Positions 41,811 through 51,080 of a DNA stretch of 64,000 bases are shown one piece after another. This DNA is from Agromyces cerinus (GTDB lineage Bacteria > Actinomycetota > Actinomycetes > Actinomycetales > Microbacteriaceae), in contig NZ_JAFBCT010000001.1 in the NCBI RefSeq assembly GCF_016907835.1, forward strand, positions 1,922,001 to 1,986,000. The letters run 5' to 3'. The notes beneath the pieces are model-generated. The model did not search any database. It was not told the DNA's origin and was given only the letters and a program-made list of their open reading frames with translations. Every line of letters starts with the position of its first letter. Position 1 is the stretch's first letter. A program made the position numbers and the translations under genes.

Positions 41811-42995
41811 ATGTCCCTACCCGACGTCGTCATCATCGCGGGCGCGCGCACGCCGTTCGCACGCATCAACGGCAACCTCGCGGACCGGACGGCGGTCGAG
41901 CTCGGCACCGTCGCGATCCGCGGCGCCCTCGAGAAGGCCGGGGTCTCCCCCGCCGACGTCGACGCCGTGATCATGGGCCAGGTGCTCCAGGCCGGTGCCG
42001 GCCAGAACCCCGCGAAGCAGTCGGCCGTCGCAGCCGGCATCCCGTGGCGGGTACCCGCCACCACGGTCAACAAGGTCTGCCTGTCGGGCCTCGTCGCCAT
42101 CACGGATGCCGCGAGGCTCATCCGCCTCGGCGAGGCATCCGTCGTCGTGGCCGGCGGCCAGGAGTCGATGACGAATGCCCCGCACCTGCTGCCCGGCTCG
42201 CGTCGCGGCCAGGCCTACGGCTCGTGGGAGATGCTCGACCACGCCGCCCACGACGGCCTCACCGACGCCTTCGACCGCGAATCGATGGGCGCCTCCACCG
42301 AGCGCTTCAACGGCCGCTACGAGATCACGCGGGAAGCGCAGGACGAGGTCGCCGCGGCATCCCACGTGCGCGCCGGCGCCGCACAGGCCGACGGCCTCTT
42401 CGCCGACGAGATCGTGCCGGTCGAGATCCCGCAGCGCAAGGGCGACCCCGTGGTCGTCGCCGAAGACCAGGGCGTGCGCCCCGACTCAACCGTCGAGGTG
42501 CTCGCGAGGCTTCGACCGGCGTTCAGCGCCGAGGGCACGATCACGGCGGGCAACTCCTCGCCGCTCTCCGACGGCGCAGCAGCGGTCGTCGTGGCGAGCC
42601 GCGAATGGGCCGAGTCCCGCGGACTCCCCTGGCTCGCAGTCGTCGGCGCAGCCGGACAGGTCGCCGGCCCCGACAACTCGCTGCACGCCCAGCCCGCCAA
42701 CGCGATCGCCGCGGCGCTCGAGAAGTCCGGCGGCACCGCGGCCGAACTCGACCTCGTCGAGATCAACGAGGCATTCGCCGCGGTCTCGCTCGAATCCGCG
42801 CGCGAGCTCGGCGTCTCCGCCGACGTCGTCAACGTGCACGGCGGCGCGATCGCCCTCGGCCACCCCATCGGGGCGTCCGGTGCGAGACTCGCCCTGCACG
42901 CCGCGCTCGAGCTCTCCCGCCGCGGCGAGGGCCGTGCGGCCGTCGCACTCTGCGGCGGCGGCGGCCAGGGCGAGGCCCTGCTGCTCTCGCGCTGA
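41811..42995 (+). CDS. Acetyl-CoA C-acetyltransferase (thiolase)
   Basis: 394 residues. Nucleophilic Cys in NKVCLSGL (about residue 90), His in [16 protein letters not shown] (about 350), second Cys in [14 protein letters not shown] (about 381), and NEAFA. Catalyses reversible acetoacetyl-CoA cleavage to two acetyl-CoA. With the divergent CoA-transferase it completes acetoacetate activation and thiolysis. It could equally serve biosynthetic acetoacetyl-CoA formation. Confidence 0.93.
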   Translation: MSLPDVVIIAGARTPFARINGNLADRTAVELGTVAIRGALEKAGVSPADVDAVIMGQVLQAGAGQNPAKQSAVAAGIPWRVPATTVNKVCLSGLVAITDAARLIRLGEASVVVAGGQESMTNAPHLLPGSRRGQAYGSWEMLDHAAHDGLTDAFDRESMGASTERFNGRYEITREAQDEVAAASHVRAGAAQADGLFADEIVPVEIPQRKGDPVVVAEDQGVRPDSTVEVLARLRPAFSAEGTITAGNSSPLSDGAAAVVVASREWAESRGLPWLAVVGAAGQVAGPDNSLHAQPANAIAAALEKSGGTAAELDLVEINEAFAAVSLESARELGVSADVVNVHGGAIALGHPIGASGARLALHAALELSRRGEGRAAVALCGGGGQGEALLLSR

Positions 42996-43030
42996 TACGC
43001 CGTTCGACGCGTCAGGACTCCTGCGCGGCG

Positions 43031-43067
43031 GGCGGCGCCTGTGGCAGCATTAGCCACCGGCGCCGCC
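43031..43067 (+). terminator. Terminator-like hairpin after the thiolase gene
   Basis: Outer stem GGCGGCGCC / GGCGCCGCC plus inner TGGC / GCCA around an AGCATTA loop, 35 bp past the stop codon. Confidence 0.65.
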
Positions 43068-43092
43068 CGTGCGCCGACGGGAGGGGTGCAGC

Positions 43093-44397
43093 ATGGCCGA
43101 TCGCCAGACGAGCGACCACGGCTCGGCGAGCGACGCCGGCGCCGGGGCATCCGTTCACCCGCCGCTCGACCACCGGCTTCGGCGCATGGTCGGCCGCGAC
43201 CCCGACGAGGCGCACCGCACCGCGACGCCGCTCGAGCTGTTGTTCGACCTCACCTTCGTGGTCGCCTTCAGCCAGGCGGGCACGCAAGCCGCCCACCTGC
43301 TCGAGATCGGGCACTTCGCGCCCGCCATCATCGGGTTCACGATCGCCGTGTTCGCGATCTGCCTCGCCTGGATCAACTACTCGTGGCTCGCATCGGCCTA
43401 CGACAATGACGACGTGTTCTTCCGCATCGCGACCATGGTGCAGATGCTGGGCGTGCTCGTGCTGGCGCTCGGGCTGCCGCCGATGTTCCACTCGATCGAC
43501 GAGGGCGAGCACCTCGACAACGGCGTGGTGGTCGCGGGCTACGTCGTCATGCGGGTCGCCACCGTTGCGCTCTGGTTGCGGATCGCCCGCCACGATCCCT
43601 CCCACCGGCGCAGCGCGCTCGCCTACGCGACCGTCGTCGGCATCATCCAGGTCGGCTGGGTGACCACGATCTTCATCAACCCCTCGCTGCCCGTCATGCT
43701 CGGCCTCTTCGCCTTCCTCGGCACCCTCGAACTGCTCGGCCCGTACCTGATCGAGCGACGCATCGGCGGTACGCCCTGGCACGCCCATCACATCGCCGAA
43801 CGATACGGCCTGCTCGTCATCATCACGCTCGGCGAGGTCGTGCTCGGCACGATCCTCACGATCTCGGCCGTGATCGAGAAGCAGCACGAATGGAGCGTCG
43901 ACGCGGTGCTCGTCGCCTTCGGCGGCACGGCGCTCGCATTCGGAATGTGGTGGGTCTACTTCACGATGCCGTCGGCGAAGGTACTGCACCGGTTCAGGGA
44001 ACGCGGCTTCGTGTGGGGCTACGGCCATCTCGTGATCTTCGGGTCGATCGCGGCGACCGGGGCCGGCCTGCACGTCGCGGCGTTCGAGATCGATGGGACC
44101 GCCCACATCGGCGAGGTGGCGGCCATGCTCACGGTCGCGGTACCCGTCGGCCTCTTCCTCATCGCGCTCTTCACGATCTACTCGCTGCTGCTGCGCGAGT
44201 TCGACCGGTTCCACATCCTGCTGTTCGTGCTCAGCATGGTGGCGCTCTGCATCTCTGTGCTGGCCGTCGTGGCCGGTGCGAGCATGGCGGTCGGCATCGT
44301 GCTCGCCGCGTGCGCACCGCTCGTCGTCATCGTCGGCTACGAGACCATCGGCCATCGGCACCAGGCGGAGGCGCTGCACCGGGCCCTCGACCGGTAG
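43093..44397 (+). CDS. Low-temperature-requirement protein A (LtrA) family membrane protein
   Basis: 434 residues from ATG 43093 (GGGAGGGG 6 nt upstream; an in-frame ATG 24 bp earlier lacks this). Family motif TPLELLFDLTFVVAFSQAG near residue 50, then about 11 hydrophobic segments. LtrA was named from a Listeria mutant that fails to grow in the cold; its biochemical role is unknown. Monocistronic between two hairpins. Confidence 0.88.
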   Translation: MADRQTSDHGSASDAGAGASVHPPLDHRLRRMVGRDPDEAHRTATPLELLFDLTFVVAFSQAGTQAAHLLEIGHFAPAIIGFTIAVFAICLAWINYSWLASAYDNDDVFFRIATMVQMLGVLVLALGLPPMFHSIDEGEHLDNGVVVAGYVVMRVATVALWLRIARHDPSHRRSALAYATVVGIIQVGWVTTIFINPSLPVMLGLFAFLGTLELLGPYLIERRIGGTPWHAHHIAERYGLLVIITLGEVVLGTILTISAVIEKQHEWSVDAVLVAFGGTALAFGMWWVYFTMPSAKVLHRFRERGFVWGYGHLVIFGSIAATGAGLHVAAFEIDGTAHIGEVAAMLTVAVPVGLFLIALFTIYSLLLREFDRFHILLFVLSMVALCISVLAVVAGASMAVGIVLAACAPLVVIVGYETIGHRHQAEALHRALDR

Positions 44398-44427
44398 CGC
44401 CGCGCTCGACGGCCGGCAACGGCGCAC

Positions 44428-44461
44428 TCGAGGGGCGGATGCCGCGGCATCCGCCCCTCGA
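44428..44461. terminator. 34-bp perfect palindrome, bidirectional terminator
   Basis: Centred at 44444/44445 with the core GGATGCCGCGGCATCC. Lies between the convergent LtrA and SHOCT genes, 30 bp from one stop and 7 bp from the other. Confidence 0.9.
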
Positions 44462-44468
44462 AACGCGC

Positions 44469-44780
44469 TCAGGAGGCGTTCGGCCGGTTCGCGCGCAGCA
44501 CCTCGAGGCGTGCGCGATACTCGGTCTCGTCGATGTCGCCCTTCGCGAACCGCTCGGAGAGGGTCGACTCGGCGCTGCCGGTGCGCATCCACGGCGGGCC
44601 GTACGAGCCGTCGGGGCCGCCGTGCGCCCAGTAGCGACGACGATTCCGCGTGACCAGGAAGATGATCAGCCCGATGACGAGGAACCAGAAGATCGGAATG
44701 AGGAAGAAGACCCATCCGAACCCGGCCGCCCATGGGCCGGCGTGAGTGACCACCGCGGTGGTGGCGAGGGTGGCGAGCAT
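44469..44780 (-). CDS. SHOCT-domain membrane protein
   Basis: 103 residues. One or two membrane helices (FGWVFFLIPIFWFLVIGLIIFLVT, about residues 21-44), a polar linker RNRRRYWAHGGPDGSYGPPW, and a C-terminal SHOCT motif (LSERFAKGDIDETEYRARLEVLR). SHOCT is a short oligomerisation domain often found at protein C-termini. It follows the two-component system on the same strand after 131 bp, so it may be a target or partner. Confidence 0.82.
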   Translation of the reverse strand: MLATLATTAVVTHAGPWAAGFGWVFFLIPIFWFLVIGLIIFLVTRNRRRYWAHGGPDGSYGPPWMRTGSAESTLSERFAKGDIDETEYRARLEVLRANRPNAS

Positions 44781-44911
44781 GAGGTGTCCCTTGATCGTGC
44801 GGCCTGCGGTTCAGGCCGTCGATGTCGAGTCTCGCGAGCCGGACCTCTCCGCGAATCCGCCCGGCGGAGTCACTTCGACTACTCCCCCGGGAGCAGTCGG
44901 ACGCGCCGCGG

Positions 44912-45574
44912 CTACTGCCAGCCCGGAGCGACGAGCCCCGATTCGTAGGCGACCACCACGAGGTGCACGCGGTCGCGGGCGGCGAGCTTCGACATGATGC
45001 GCGAGACGTGCGTCTTCGCGGTCAGGGGGCTCAGCACGAGCTGTTCGGCGATCTCGTCGTTCGTCATGCCGAGCCCCACGAGGCGCAGCACCTCGCGCTC
45101 CCGATCGGTGAGCGCGGCGAGTCGCGTCGCGTCGGGCGCGTCCCTGAGTCCCGACGACATTCGCTCGAGGAGACGCTTCGTCACACCGGGCGAGAGCAGC
45201 GCCTCGCCGCTCGCGACCACCCGGACTGCCCGGATCAGGTCGACGGGCTCGGTGTCCTTGACGAGGAATCCGCTCGCCCCTGCGCGCACGGCCCTCGCGA
45301 CGTACTCGTCGAGCTCGAAGGTCGTCACGATGACCACGTGCACCCCCGCGAGCTTCGGGTCGGCGGCGATCTGCTCGGTCGCCCAGAGGCCGTCGCCGTC
45401 GGGCATGCGGATGTCCATGAGCACGACGTCGACCGGCTCGCGACGCACGAGCTCGAGCAGCTCGCTGCCGCTCGACGCCTCCCCCACGACCTCGACGTCG
45501 TCTTCGGCAGCGAGCAGCGCGCGGAAGCCGGCGCGCACGAGCACCTGGTCATCGGCGAGCGCGACGCGGATCAT
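44912..45574 (-). CDS. NarL/LuxR-type response regulator
   Basis: 220 residues from ATG 45574. Receiver domain: MIRVALADDQVLVRAGFRALL with the acidic pocket DD, phospho-acceptor Asp in DVVLMDIRMPDGDG (about residue 53), Thr in VIVTTFE and Lys in GFLVKDT. C-terminal LuxR HTH: LTDREREVLRLVGLGMTNDEIAEQLVLSPLTAKTHVSRIMSKL. The ATG overlaps the kinase stop by 4 bp. Target genes unknown. Confidence 0.93.
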   Translation of the reverse strand: MIRVALADDQVLVRAGFRALLAAEDDVEVVGEASSGSELLELVRREPVDVVLMDIRMPDGDGLWATEQIAADPKLAGVHVVIVTTFELDEYVARAVRAGASGFLVKDTEPVDLIRAVRVVASGEALLSPGVTKRLLERMSSGLRDAPDATRLAALTDREREVLRLVGLGMTNDEIAEQLVLSPLTAKTHVSRIMSKLAARDRVHLVVVAYESGLVAPGWQ

Positions 45575-46785
45575 GCCACCCCTCCCCACGGGAGACGCGC
45601 GGTGACGCGCGTGCCACCGAGCGGCGATGCGCCCAGCTCGACCGAGCCGCCGAGGAGGGCGGCGCGCTCGCGCATGCCGAGGATGCCGCTGCCGTCGCCG
45701 TGGTCGGCGGCGTCGAACTCCTCGGCGTCAGCGCCCGCGACGACGACCCGCCCGGCACCGTCGTCATCGACCATGAGCACGAACTCGTCACCCGCACGCT
45801 CGACGGTGACGATCGCCTGTGTCGCGCCCGCATGGCGCACGACGTTGGTCAGCGCCTCCTGTGCGATGCGATAGCCGGCGAACTGCACGGCCCGTCGAGG
45901 CGGCTCCGACAGCCGGTCGACGAGTTGCGCGTCGAGTTCGGGCGAGCGGATGCCGCGGACGAGCCTCGGCAGCTCGGCCAGCTCGGCCTGCGGCACGAGC
46001 GGGGCATCGCCGTCGCGGATGACGCCGAGCACCGTTCGCACCTCGTCGAGCGCCGATTTCGAGGTCTCCTTGATGCTGCCGAGCGCCGTGCGGGCCTGCT
46101 CGGGGTCGCGGTCCATGAGGTGCAGGCCGACGCTCGCCTGCACGTTGATCTGCGACAGGGCGTGCCCGATGACATCGTGCAGCTCGCGGGCGATGCGCAC
46201 GCGCTCGCGCTCCTCGGCGCTCTGACGGCGCCGCATCGCCTCGGCGCGGAACGCCGACGCCCGCGCTCGACGCACCCGCACGAACCAGCCGATGCCGAAG
46301 CACACGGCGAGCGCGAGCGTCGTGAAGGCGATGCGGAACGGATGCCATGTGGTGCCGACCACCGAGGCCAGCACGATGGCCGCGACCCACGCCACGACGA
46401 CGGAGGTGACCGCCCAGATGACGGCGCCGCGCGCGACGGCGAGCACGATCGCGAACGCCACGGCGATGTACGGCGGCCCGAGGTCGGGTGTCAGCACGAG
46501 GTCGGCGAGCGCGGCGGCCGAGACCACCGCGACCGTCGGTCCCGGGTATCGCCGTGCACCGAGCAGTGCCAGCGGACCGGCCGCTGCGAGCGCGACCTGG
46601 CCGAGGCCCGCGGCCCACCCGACCTGCGTCCACACGGCGATGCCGATCGCGGCGGGCACCTGCACGAGGAGGCTGATGACGACCGGCGCGAGCAGCACGA
46701 AGCCCGGCGGCGGCCGGAATCGTTCGGGGCGGCCGCCCCATGATGCCTGCCACGGCGGCGGTCCGTCCCACTGGGACACGGGCAT
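45571..46785 (-). CDS. Sensor histidine kinase (HisKA_3 / NarX-like, DesK type)
   Basis: 404 residues from ATG 46785. Four to six N-terminal membrane helices (about residues 26-165) with little extracytoplasmic loop, so it likely senses within or near the membrane. Dimerisation/phosphoacceptor: RIARELHDVIGHALSQINVQASV (His about residue 202). ATPase: ALTNVVRHAGATQAIVTVE, DDDGAG, and GILGMRERAALLGGSVELG. Signals to the response regulator it overlaps by 4 bp. Confidence 0.92.
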   Translation of the reverse strand: MPVSQWDGPPPWQASWGGRPERFRPPPGFVLLAPVVISLLVQVPAAIGIAVWTQVGWAAGLGQVALAAAGPLALLGARRYPGPTVAVVSAAALADLVLTPDLGPPYIAVAFAIVLAVARGAVIWAVTSVVVAWVAAIVLASVVGTTWHPFRIAFTTLALAVCFGIGWFVRVRRARASAFRAEAMRRRQSAEERERVRIARELHDVIGHALSQINVQASVGLHLMDRDPEQARTALGSIKETSKSALDEVRTVLGVIRDGDAPLVPQAELAELPRLVRGIRSPELDAQLVDRLSEPPRRAVQFAGYRIAQEALTNVVRHAGATQAIVTVERAGDEFVLMVDDDGAGRVVVAGADAEEFDAADHGDGSGILGMRERAALLGGSVELGASPLGGTRVTARLPWGGVA

Positions 46786-46797
46786 CCCCAGATCGTA
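46786..46797 (-). promoter_or_regulatory. Leaderless promoter of the histidine kinase operon
   Basis: Minus strand TACGAT at 46792-46797, 6 nt before the ATG; supports this start over the GTG/ATG 18 codons upstream. Confidence 0.55.
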
Positions 46798-46900
46798 TCG
46801 CCGGCGCCGCCGGCCCGAATCGGCCCCGCGGAGACTCACTCGCTACTCCCTGCGGAGTACGAGCGGGTGCGCGCCGTGGTGCGGACGATCAGCGGTGCGG

Positions 46901-48226
46901 TCAGAACAGCTGCACCGGCTTGACGATGTCGGCGTAGATCAGGAGCGCGCTCATGGCGCCGAAGATGACGACGACCGCGAGGGTCACCGGCATGAGCTTC
47001 GCGAGGTCGACGGGTCCCGGGTCGGGGCGCCGGAAGAGCTTGGCGAACCCACGCCGGGTGCCCTCCCAGAGCGCACCGGCGATGTGCCCGCCGTCGAGCG
47101 GCAGCAGCGGGATGAGGTTGAAGACGAAGAGCGCGATGTTCAGCGACCCGAGGATGCCGATCATGGTGGCGGCCTTCGAGGCGATCGGAATCTCGTCGAT
47201 CGTCGCGATCTCGCCGGCGAGGCGGCCGACGCCGACCACCGACATCGGGCCGTTGGGGTCGCGCTCCTCGGGCCCGAATGCGGCGTTCGCGACGTCGACG
47301 ATGCGCTGGGGCAGGTTCAGGATGATTCCGGCGACGCCGGCCACGTTCTCGCCGACGGCGGGCAGGACGGCCGTCACCGGCTGCTGCACGATCTCCGTCG
47401 CGGCGCCGATGCCGACGAACCCGGCCGATTCGGTCAACTGGGCGCCGGAGGCATCCGTCGCGATCTGGCCCTTCTCGTCGAGCACGTAGCGCTCGCTGAG
47501 CATCGGAGTGACCTCGAGCTCGACGGTCTCGCCGTCGCGCTCGACGACGAAGGCGACGGGCTCGCCCGGGTGCGAACGGATGATCGCGGTCGACTCGTTC
47601 CACGATTCGATCGGCTCGCCGGCGACCGAGACGATGACGTCGCCCGGCTCGATGCCGGCCGCGGCGCCCGGAGCCGCCGGGTCGCCGGGCTCGCACGTCT
47701 GCCGCTCGCTCGTGGCGGGCAGCGCGCACGCCGAGACCGAGCCGACGGTCGTCGAGGCCTGCGCGACGCCGAAGCCCATGAGCAGCACGCCGAAGAGCAC
47801 GATCGCGAGCAGGAGGTTCATGAACGGTCCGCCGAACATGACGATGATGCGCTTCCACACCGGCAGCAGGTAGAACGCGCGGTGCTCGTCACCGGGCGTA
47901 ATCGACTCGGTGCTCGAATCGCGGGCGTCCTGCACGAGCCCGCGGAAGAAACCGGTGCTGTCGGCGTGCACGCGTTCACCCTTGGCGGGCGGGAACATGC
48001 CGATCATCGAGATGTAGCCGCCGAGCGGAATCGCCTTCAGGCCGTACTCGGTCTCGCCCTTCCTGCGCGACCAGATGGTCGGGCCGAAGCCGATCATGTA
48101 CTGCGTGACCTTGACGCCGAAGAGCTTCGCCGGCACCAGGTGCCCGATCTCGTGCAGGCCGATCGACACGGCCAGGCCGATCACGATGATGACGACGCCG
48201 ATGATGAAGGCGAGCACGGAATCCAC
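46901..48226 (-). CDS. rseP: Site-2 protease family zinc metalloprotease (RseP/Rip1-like)
   Basis: 441 residues from GTG. Zinc-binding HEIGH in SIGLHEIGHLVPAKLFG (residues 24-28) in the first helix, a PDZ domain with PGAAAGIEPGDVIVSVAGEPIESW (about residues 180-205), and the third metal ligand in NLIPLLPLDGGHIAGALWEG. Cleaves membrane-bound substrates such as anti-sigma factors. Between ispG and dxr in the classic order. Leaderless: TACGCT 7 nt before the GTG. Confidence 0.93.
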   Translation of the reverse strand: MDSVLAFIIGVVIIVIGLAVSIGLHEIGHLVPAKLFGVKVTQYMIGFGPTIWSRRKGETEYGLKAIPLGGYISMIGMFPPAKGERVHADSTGFFRGLVQDARDSSTESITPGDEHRAFYLLPVWKRIIVMFGGPFMNLLLAIVLFGVLLMGFGVAQASTTVGSVSACALPATSERQTCEPGDPAAPGAAAGIEPGDVIVSVAGEPIESWNESTAIIRSHPGEPVAFVVERDGETVELEVTPMLSERYVLDEKGQIATDASGAQLTESAGFVGIGAATEIVQQPVTAVLPAVGENVAGVAGIILNLPQRIVDVANAAFGPEERDPNGPMSVVGVGRLAGEIATIDEIPIASKAATMIGILGSLNIALFVFNLIPLLPLDGGHIAGALWEGTRRGFAKLFRRPDPGPVDLAKLMPVTLAVVVIFGAMSALLIYADIVKPVQLF

Positions 48227-48239
48227 GGCTGCAAGCGTA
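48227..48239 (-). promoter_or_regulatory. Leaderless promoter of rseP
   Basis: Minus strand TACGCT at 48234-48239, 7 nt before the GTG. Confidence 0.55.
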
Positions 48240-48308
48240 GTGCCGCTGGCTTCGAGTGCGCTGTCGGTCGGCTGTGAGCTCGGCGAGCGGCGCCTGAACC
48301 CGGAGGGA

Positions 48309-49400
48309 TCAGCCTGAGATGCGGGCGATGCGGGTCTCGGCGGCTCGACGGGCGCTGCGCTCCGCCTCGGCGAGCGAGGCGACCGAGAGGGCGGCGTCGG
48401 ATGCCTCGTGGTGTTCGACCACGTCGCGCACGGTGTCGACGATGTCGAGGAAGCCGATGCGACCGGCGTGGAACGCGGTGACCGCCTCCTCGTTGGCCGC
48501 GTTGAAGACGGCGGGGTACTCGCCGCCCGCGCGTCCCACCTGCTTGGCGAGCGCGACCGCGGGGAACGCCTCGCCGTCGAGCGGCTCGAACGTCCACTCC
48601 TGCGCGCGGGTCCAGTCGAGGGGCTTGCCGGCCGCGGCGACCCGGTTGGGCCAGTCGAGGCCGAGGGAGATCGGCAGTCGCATGTCGGGCGGCGACGCCT
48701 GCGCGATCGTCGAGCCGTCGACGAACTCGACCATCGAGTGCACGATCGACTGCGGGTGCACGACGACGTCGATGCGGTCGTACTCGACGTCGAAGAGCAG
48801 GTGCGCCTCGATCACCTCGAGTCCCTTGTTGACGAGCGTCGCCGAGTTGGTCGTCACGACGAGGCCCATGTCCCAGGTGGGGTGCGCCAGGGCTTCGGCG
48901 GGGGTGACCGCCGTGAGCTCGTCGCGACGGCGGCCTCGGAACGGACCGCCCGAGGCGGTCAGCACGAGCCGGCGCACCTCGTCGTCGGTGCCCGAGCGCA
49001 GGGCCTGCGCGATCGCCGAGTGCTCGGAGTCCACTGGGACGATCTGTCCGGGCTTCGCGAGGCGGGTCACGAGATCGCCGCCCACGATGAGGGACTCCTT
49101 GTTCGCCAGGGCGAGCGTGGTGCCGCGCTCGAGGGCGGCGAGGGTCGGACCGAGGCCGACGGAGCCGGTGATGCCGTTCAGCACGACGTCGGCGTCGACC
49201 TCGCGCACGAGCTGCTCGGCCTCCTCGATGCCGACCGCCGTGTGCTCGACGCCGAACTCGGCAGCCTGCGCCTCGAGCAGCGCGCGATTGGACCCCACTG
49301 CGAGGCCGACGACGTCGAATCGGCGAGGGTTCGCCCTGATGACGTCGAGGGCCTGGGTGCCGATCGAACCGGATGAGCCGAGGATGATGACGGAGCGCAC
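48309..49400 (-). CDS. dxr: 1-deoxy-D-xylulose-5-phosphate reductoisomerase
   Basis: 363 residues from GTG 49400. NADPH motif [18 protein letters not shown] (residues 4-21), [15 protein letters not shown], metal/substrate site [17 protein letters not shown]-type loop [11 protein letters not shown], and NAANEEAV. First committed step of the non-mevalonate pathway (DXP to MEP). A longer open frame upstream is rejected: it would be built from the 56-bp repeat, and TACAGT ends 6 nt before this GTG. Confidence 0.95.
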   Translation of the reverse strand: MRSVIILGSSGSIGTQALDVIRANPRRFDVVGLAVGSNRALLEAQAAEFGVEHTAVGIEEAEQLVREVDADVVLNGITGSVGLGPTLAALERGTTLALANKESLIVGGDLVTRLAKPGQIVPVDSEHSAIAQALRSGTDDEVRRLVLTASGGPFRGRRRDELTAVTPAEALAHPTWDMGLVVTTNSATLVNKGLEVIEAHLLFDVEYDRIDVVVHPQSIVHSMVEFVDGSTIAQASPPDMRLPISLGLDWPNRVAAAGKPLDWTRAQEWTFEPLDGEAFPAVALAKQVGRAGGEYPAVFNAANEEAVTAFHAGRIGFLDIVDTVRDVVEHHEASDAALSVASLAEAERSARRAAETRIARISG

Positions 49401-49412
49401 ATCCCCACTGTA
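49401..49412 (-). promoter_or_regulatory. Leaderless promoter of dxr
   Basis: Minus strand TACAGT at 49407-49412, 6 nt before the GTG. Confidence 0.6.
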
Positions 49413-49430
49413 TGGGAGCACGAGGCCGGG

Positions 49431-49574
49431 CGTCAGGAGAGCACGGCCACCGTCGCCGCCCGACTGCATGGGAACACTGACGGGCACGTCAGGAGAGCAC
49501 GGCCACCGTCGCCGCCCGACTGCATGGGAACACTGACGGGCACGTCAGGAGAGCACGGCCACCGTCGCCGCCCG
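49431..49574. repeat. 56-bp tandem repeat, 2.6 copies, overlapping a gene 3' end
   Basis: Two identical 56-bp units (49431-49486, 49487-49542) and a 32-bp partial third (49543-49574). On the minus strand each copy includes the last codons RAATVAVLS and the stop of the phosphopantetheinyl transferase-like gene, so the end of that gene has been duplicated into its downstream region. Each full unit also carries a short TGACG/CGTCA inverted repeat. Confidence 0.95.
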
Positions 49575-50252
49575 GTTTCCGGGCACGTCGATGTCGTGGA
49601 AGCGGATGCCGCGCCATCCGGAACCGAACTCGGGCGGGCTCACCTCGATGCGACCGACCCCGCCGTCGTCGCTCGGCATGGTGAGCGCCAGCCTCGACGG
49701 CTCGATGAACTCGGTGTGGCCGACGGCACGCAGCAGGGCGGACTTGCGCGCCCACAGCGTCGCACGGGCGATCGCCCGCCCCGCCGGGTCGAAGCGGTCG
49801 AGCGCTGCCCGCTCGCTCGCGTGGAACGCCGCCTCATCGATGACGGCGCCCGTCTCGAGGGCGGCCGACTCGATGCCGACACCGACCGGATGCCTCGTGG
49901 CTGCTGCGCCGACGACCGCGTCGCCGAACACGGCGACATCGGCGTACCAGGTCGCACCCGACGGGGTGAGCGGGTACGCGACCGAAGGCCGGCCGTGGCG
50001 CGCCCCGCACTCGGCGCAGGCGTGTACGAGTTCGACGTCGTCGGCGGGCACGCCGGTGCTGTCCGCGAGCAGCCCGCGCAGCACGGTGTCGGCGGCCGGG
50101 CCCCGGCGCCCGCGCATCACCACCACGACACGCACGCCGGAGGCCTCGAGCTCGATCAGCTCGCCCTCGGCCGCGACATCCATGCCCCCATCTTCTCGCA
50201 CGGCGCCGAAGACTTCGACGCGCGGGCCGATCCGATATGCCGCGCCGTGCAT
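49545..50252 (-). CDS. 4'-phosphopantetheinyl transferase-like protein with degenerate active site
   Basis: 235 residues (or 212 from the ATG at 50183; start uncertain). The order of motifs is that of Sfp-type transferases: CAECGARHGRPSV (C-x2-CG-x2-HG-K/R-P), then ATRHPVGVGIESAALE, HASERAALDRF, and TLWARKSALLRAVG. In active enzymes the second motif is GVDIE and the last W-x-x-KEA; here the Mg-binding Asp is Gly126 and the Glu after Lys170 is Ser171. It may be inactive or have changed role. No carrier-protein or polyketide genes are nearby. Confidence 0.75.
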   Translation of the reverse strand: MHGAAYRIGPRVEVFGAVREDGGMDVAAEGELIELEASGVRVVVVMRGRRGPAADTVLRGLLADSTGVPADDVELVHACAECGARHGRPSVAYPLTPSGATWYADVAVFGDAVVGAAATRHPVGVGIESAALETGAVIDEAAFHASERAALDRFDPAGRAIARATLWARKSALLRAVGHTEFIEPSRLALTMPSDDGGVGRIEVSPPEFGSGWRGIRFHDIDVPGNRAATVAVLS

Positions 50253-50263
50253 GTCGCCGCGCG

Positions 50264-50275
50264 TAGGGTCGAACG
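50264..50275 (+). promoter_or_regulatory. Leaderless promoter of plsC
   Basis: TAGGGT at 50264-50269, 6 nt before the GTG. Confidence 0.6.
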
Positions 50276-51034
50276 GTGACAGAGATCGAAGGCGACGCCG
50301 TGCCAGCTCCTGTGCGGCAGGGCCCGCTCTACCGCATCGTCCGCGGCTTCCTCCGCCCGCTCGTGCGACTCATCTACCGGCCGAAGATCACCGGGGCCGA
50401 GCACGTGCCCATGCGGGGCCCGGTCATCCTCGCCTCGAACCACCTCTCGTTCGTCGACAGCGTCGTGATCCCGCTCGCGTCGCCGCGACCGGTGCAGTTC
50501 CTCGCCAAGTCGACCTACTTCACCGGCACCGGGTTCTCGGGCTGGGTCTCGCGCACCTTCTTCGGCGCGATCGGCGCCGTCGCGGTCGAGCGCGGTGCCG
50601 GTTCGCAGGCGCAGGAGGCCCTCGACGCCGGCCGCCGCATCCTCGATGCCGGCAACGCCTTCGCCCTCTATCCCGAGGGCACGCGGTCGCTCGACGGCCG
50701 CCTCTACCGCGGCCGCACCGGCGTGGCCTGGCTCGCGCTGACGACGGGCGCCAAGGTCGTGCCCGTGGGCCTCATCGGCACCGAGGAGATCCAGCCGGTC
50801 GGCGCGAAGCTGCCCCGGGTGCGCCCGGTGACCGTTCGTTTCGGGGAACCACTCGACCTGAGCCGTCACGGGCAGGCGACCTCGGGGCGAGCTCGCCGTG
50901 CCGCGACCGACGAGATCATGGCGGCGATCCATGCGCTCAGCGGGCAGGAGCTCGCAGGCGTCTACAACGAGACCCCGCCGCAGGGCGCCCTCGCCAAGCT
51001 CGCCGACCGGGTCGTGCCGCGCGAGCGGATCTGA
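50276..51034 (+). CDS. plsC: 1-acyl-sn-glycerol-3-phosphate acyltransferase family protein
   Basis: 252 residues from GTG. Catalytic NHLSFVD (the NH-x4-D block I, about residue 58), block II GAVAVERGAGSQA, block III FALYPEGTRSLDGRLYRG, block IV KVVPVGLIG. Acylates lysophosphatidate to phosphatidate or a related acceptor at the inner membrane face. Next gene (lipoprotein) has its own leaderless promoter. Confidence 0.9.
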   Translation: MTEIEGDAVPAPVRQGPLYRIVRGFLRPLVRLIYRPKITGAEHVPMRGPVILASNHLSFVDSVVIPLASPRPVQFLAKSTYFTGTGFSGWVSRTFFGAIGAVAVERGAGSQAQEALDAGRRILDAGNAFALYPEGTRSLDGRLYRGRTGVAWLALTTGAKVVPVGLIGTEEIQPVGAKLPRVRPVTVRFGEPLDLSRHGQATSGRARRAATDEIMAAIHALSGQELAGVYNETPPQGALAKLADRVVPRERI

Positions 51035-51067
51035 CCGGATTCCCAGCCGCTCCCCGCCACGCCCCGG

Positions 51068-51080
51068 TATCGTCAGTCCG
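51068..51080 (+). promoter_or_regulatory. Leaderless promoter of the lipoprotein gene
   Basis: TATCGT at 51068-51073, 7 nt before the ATG. Confidence 0.5.

Noticed and set aside
49431..49574. CRISPR array
   Set aside because: The units are contiguous 56-bp repeats with no spacers and no cas genes nearby; a simple tandem duplication.
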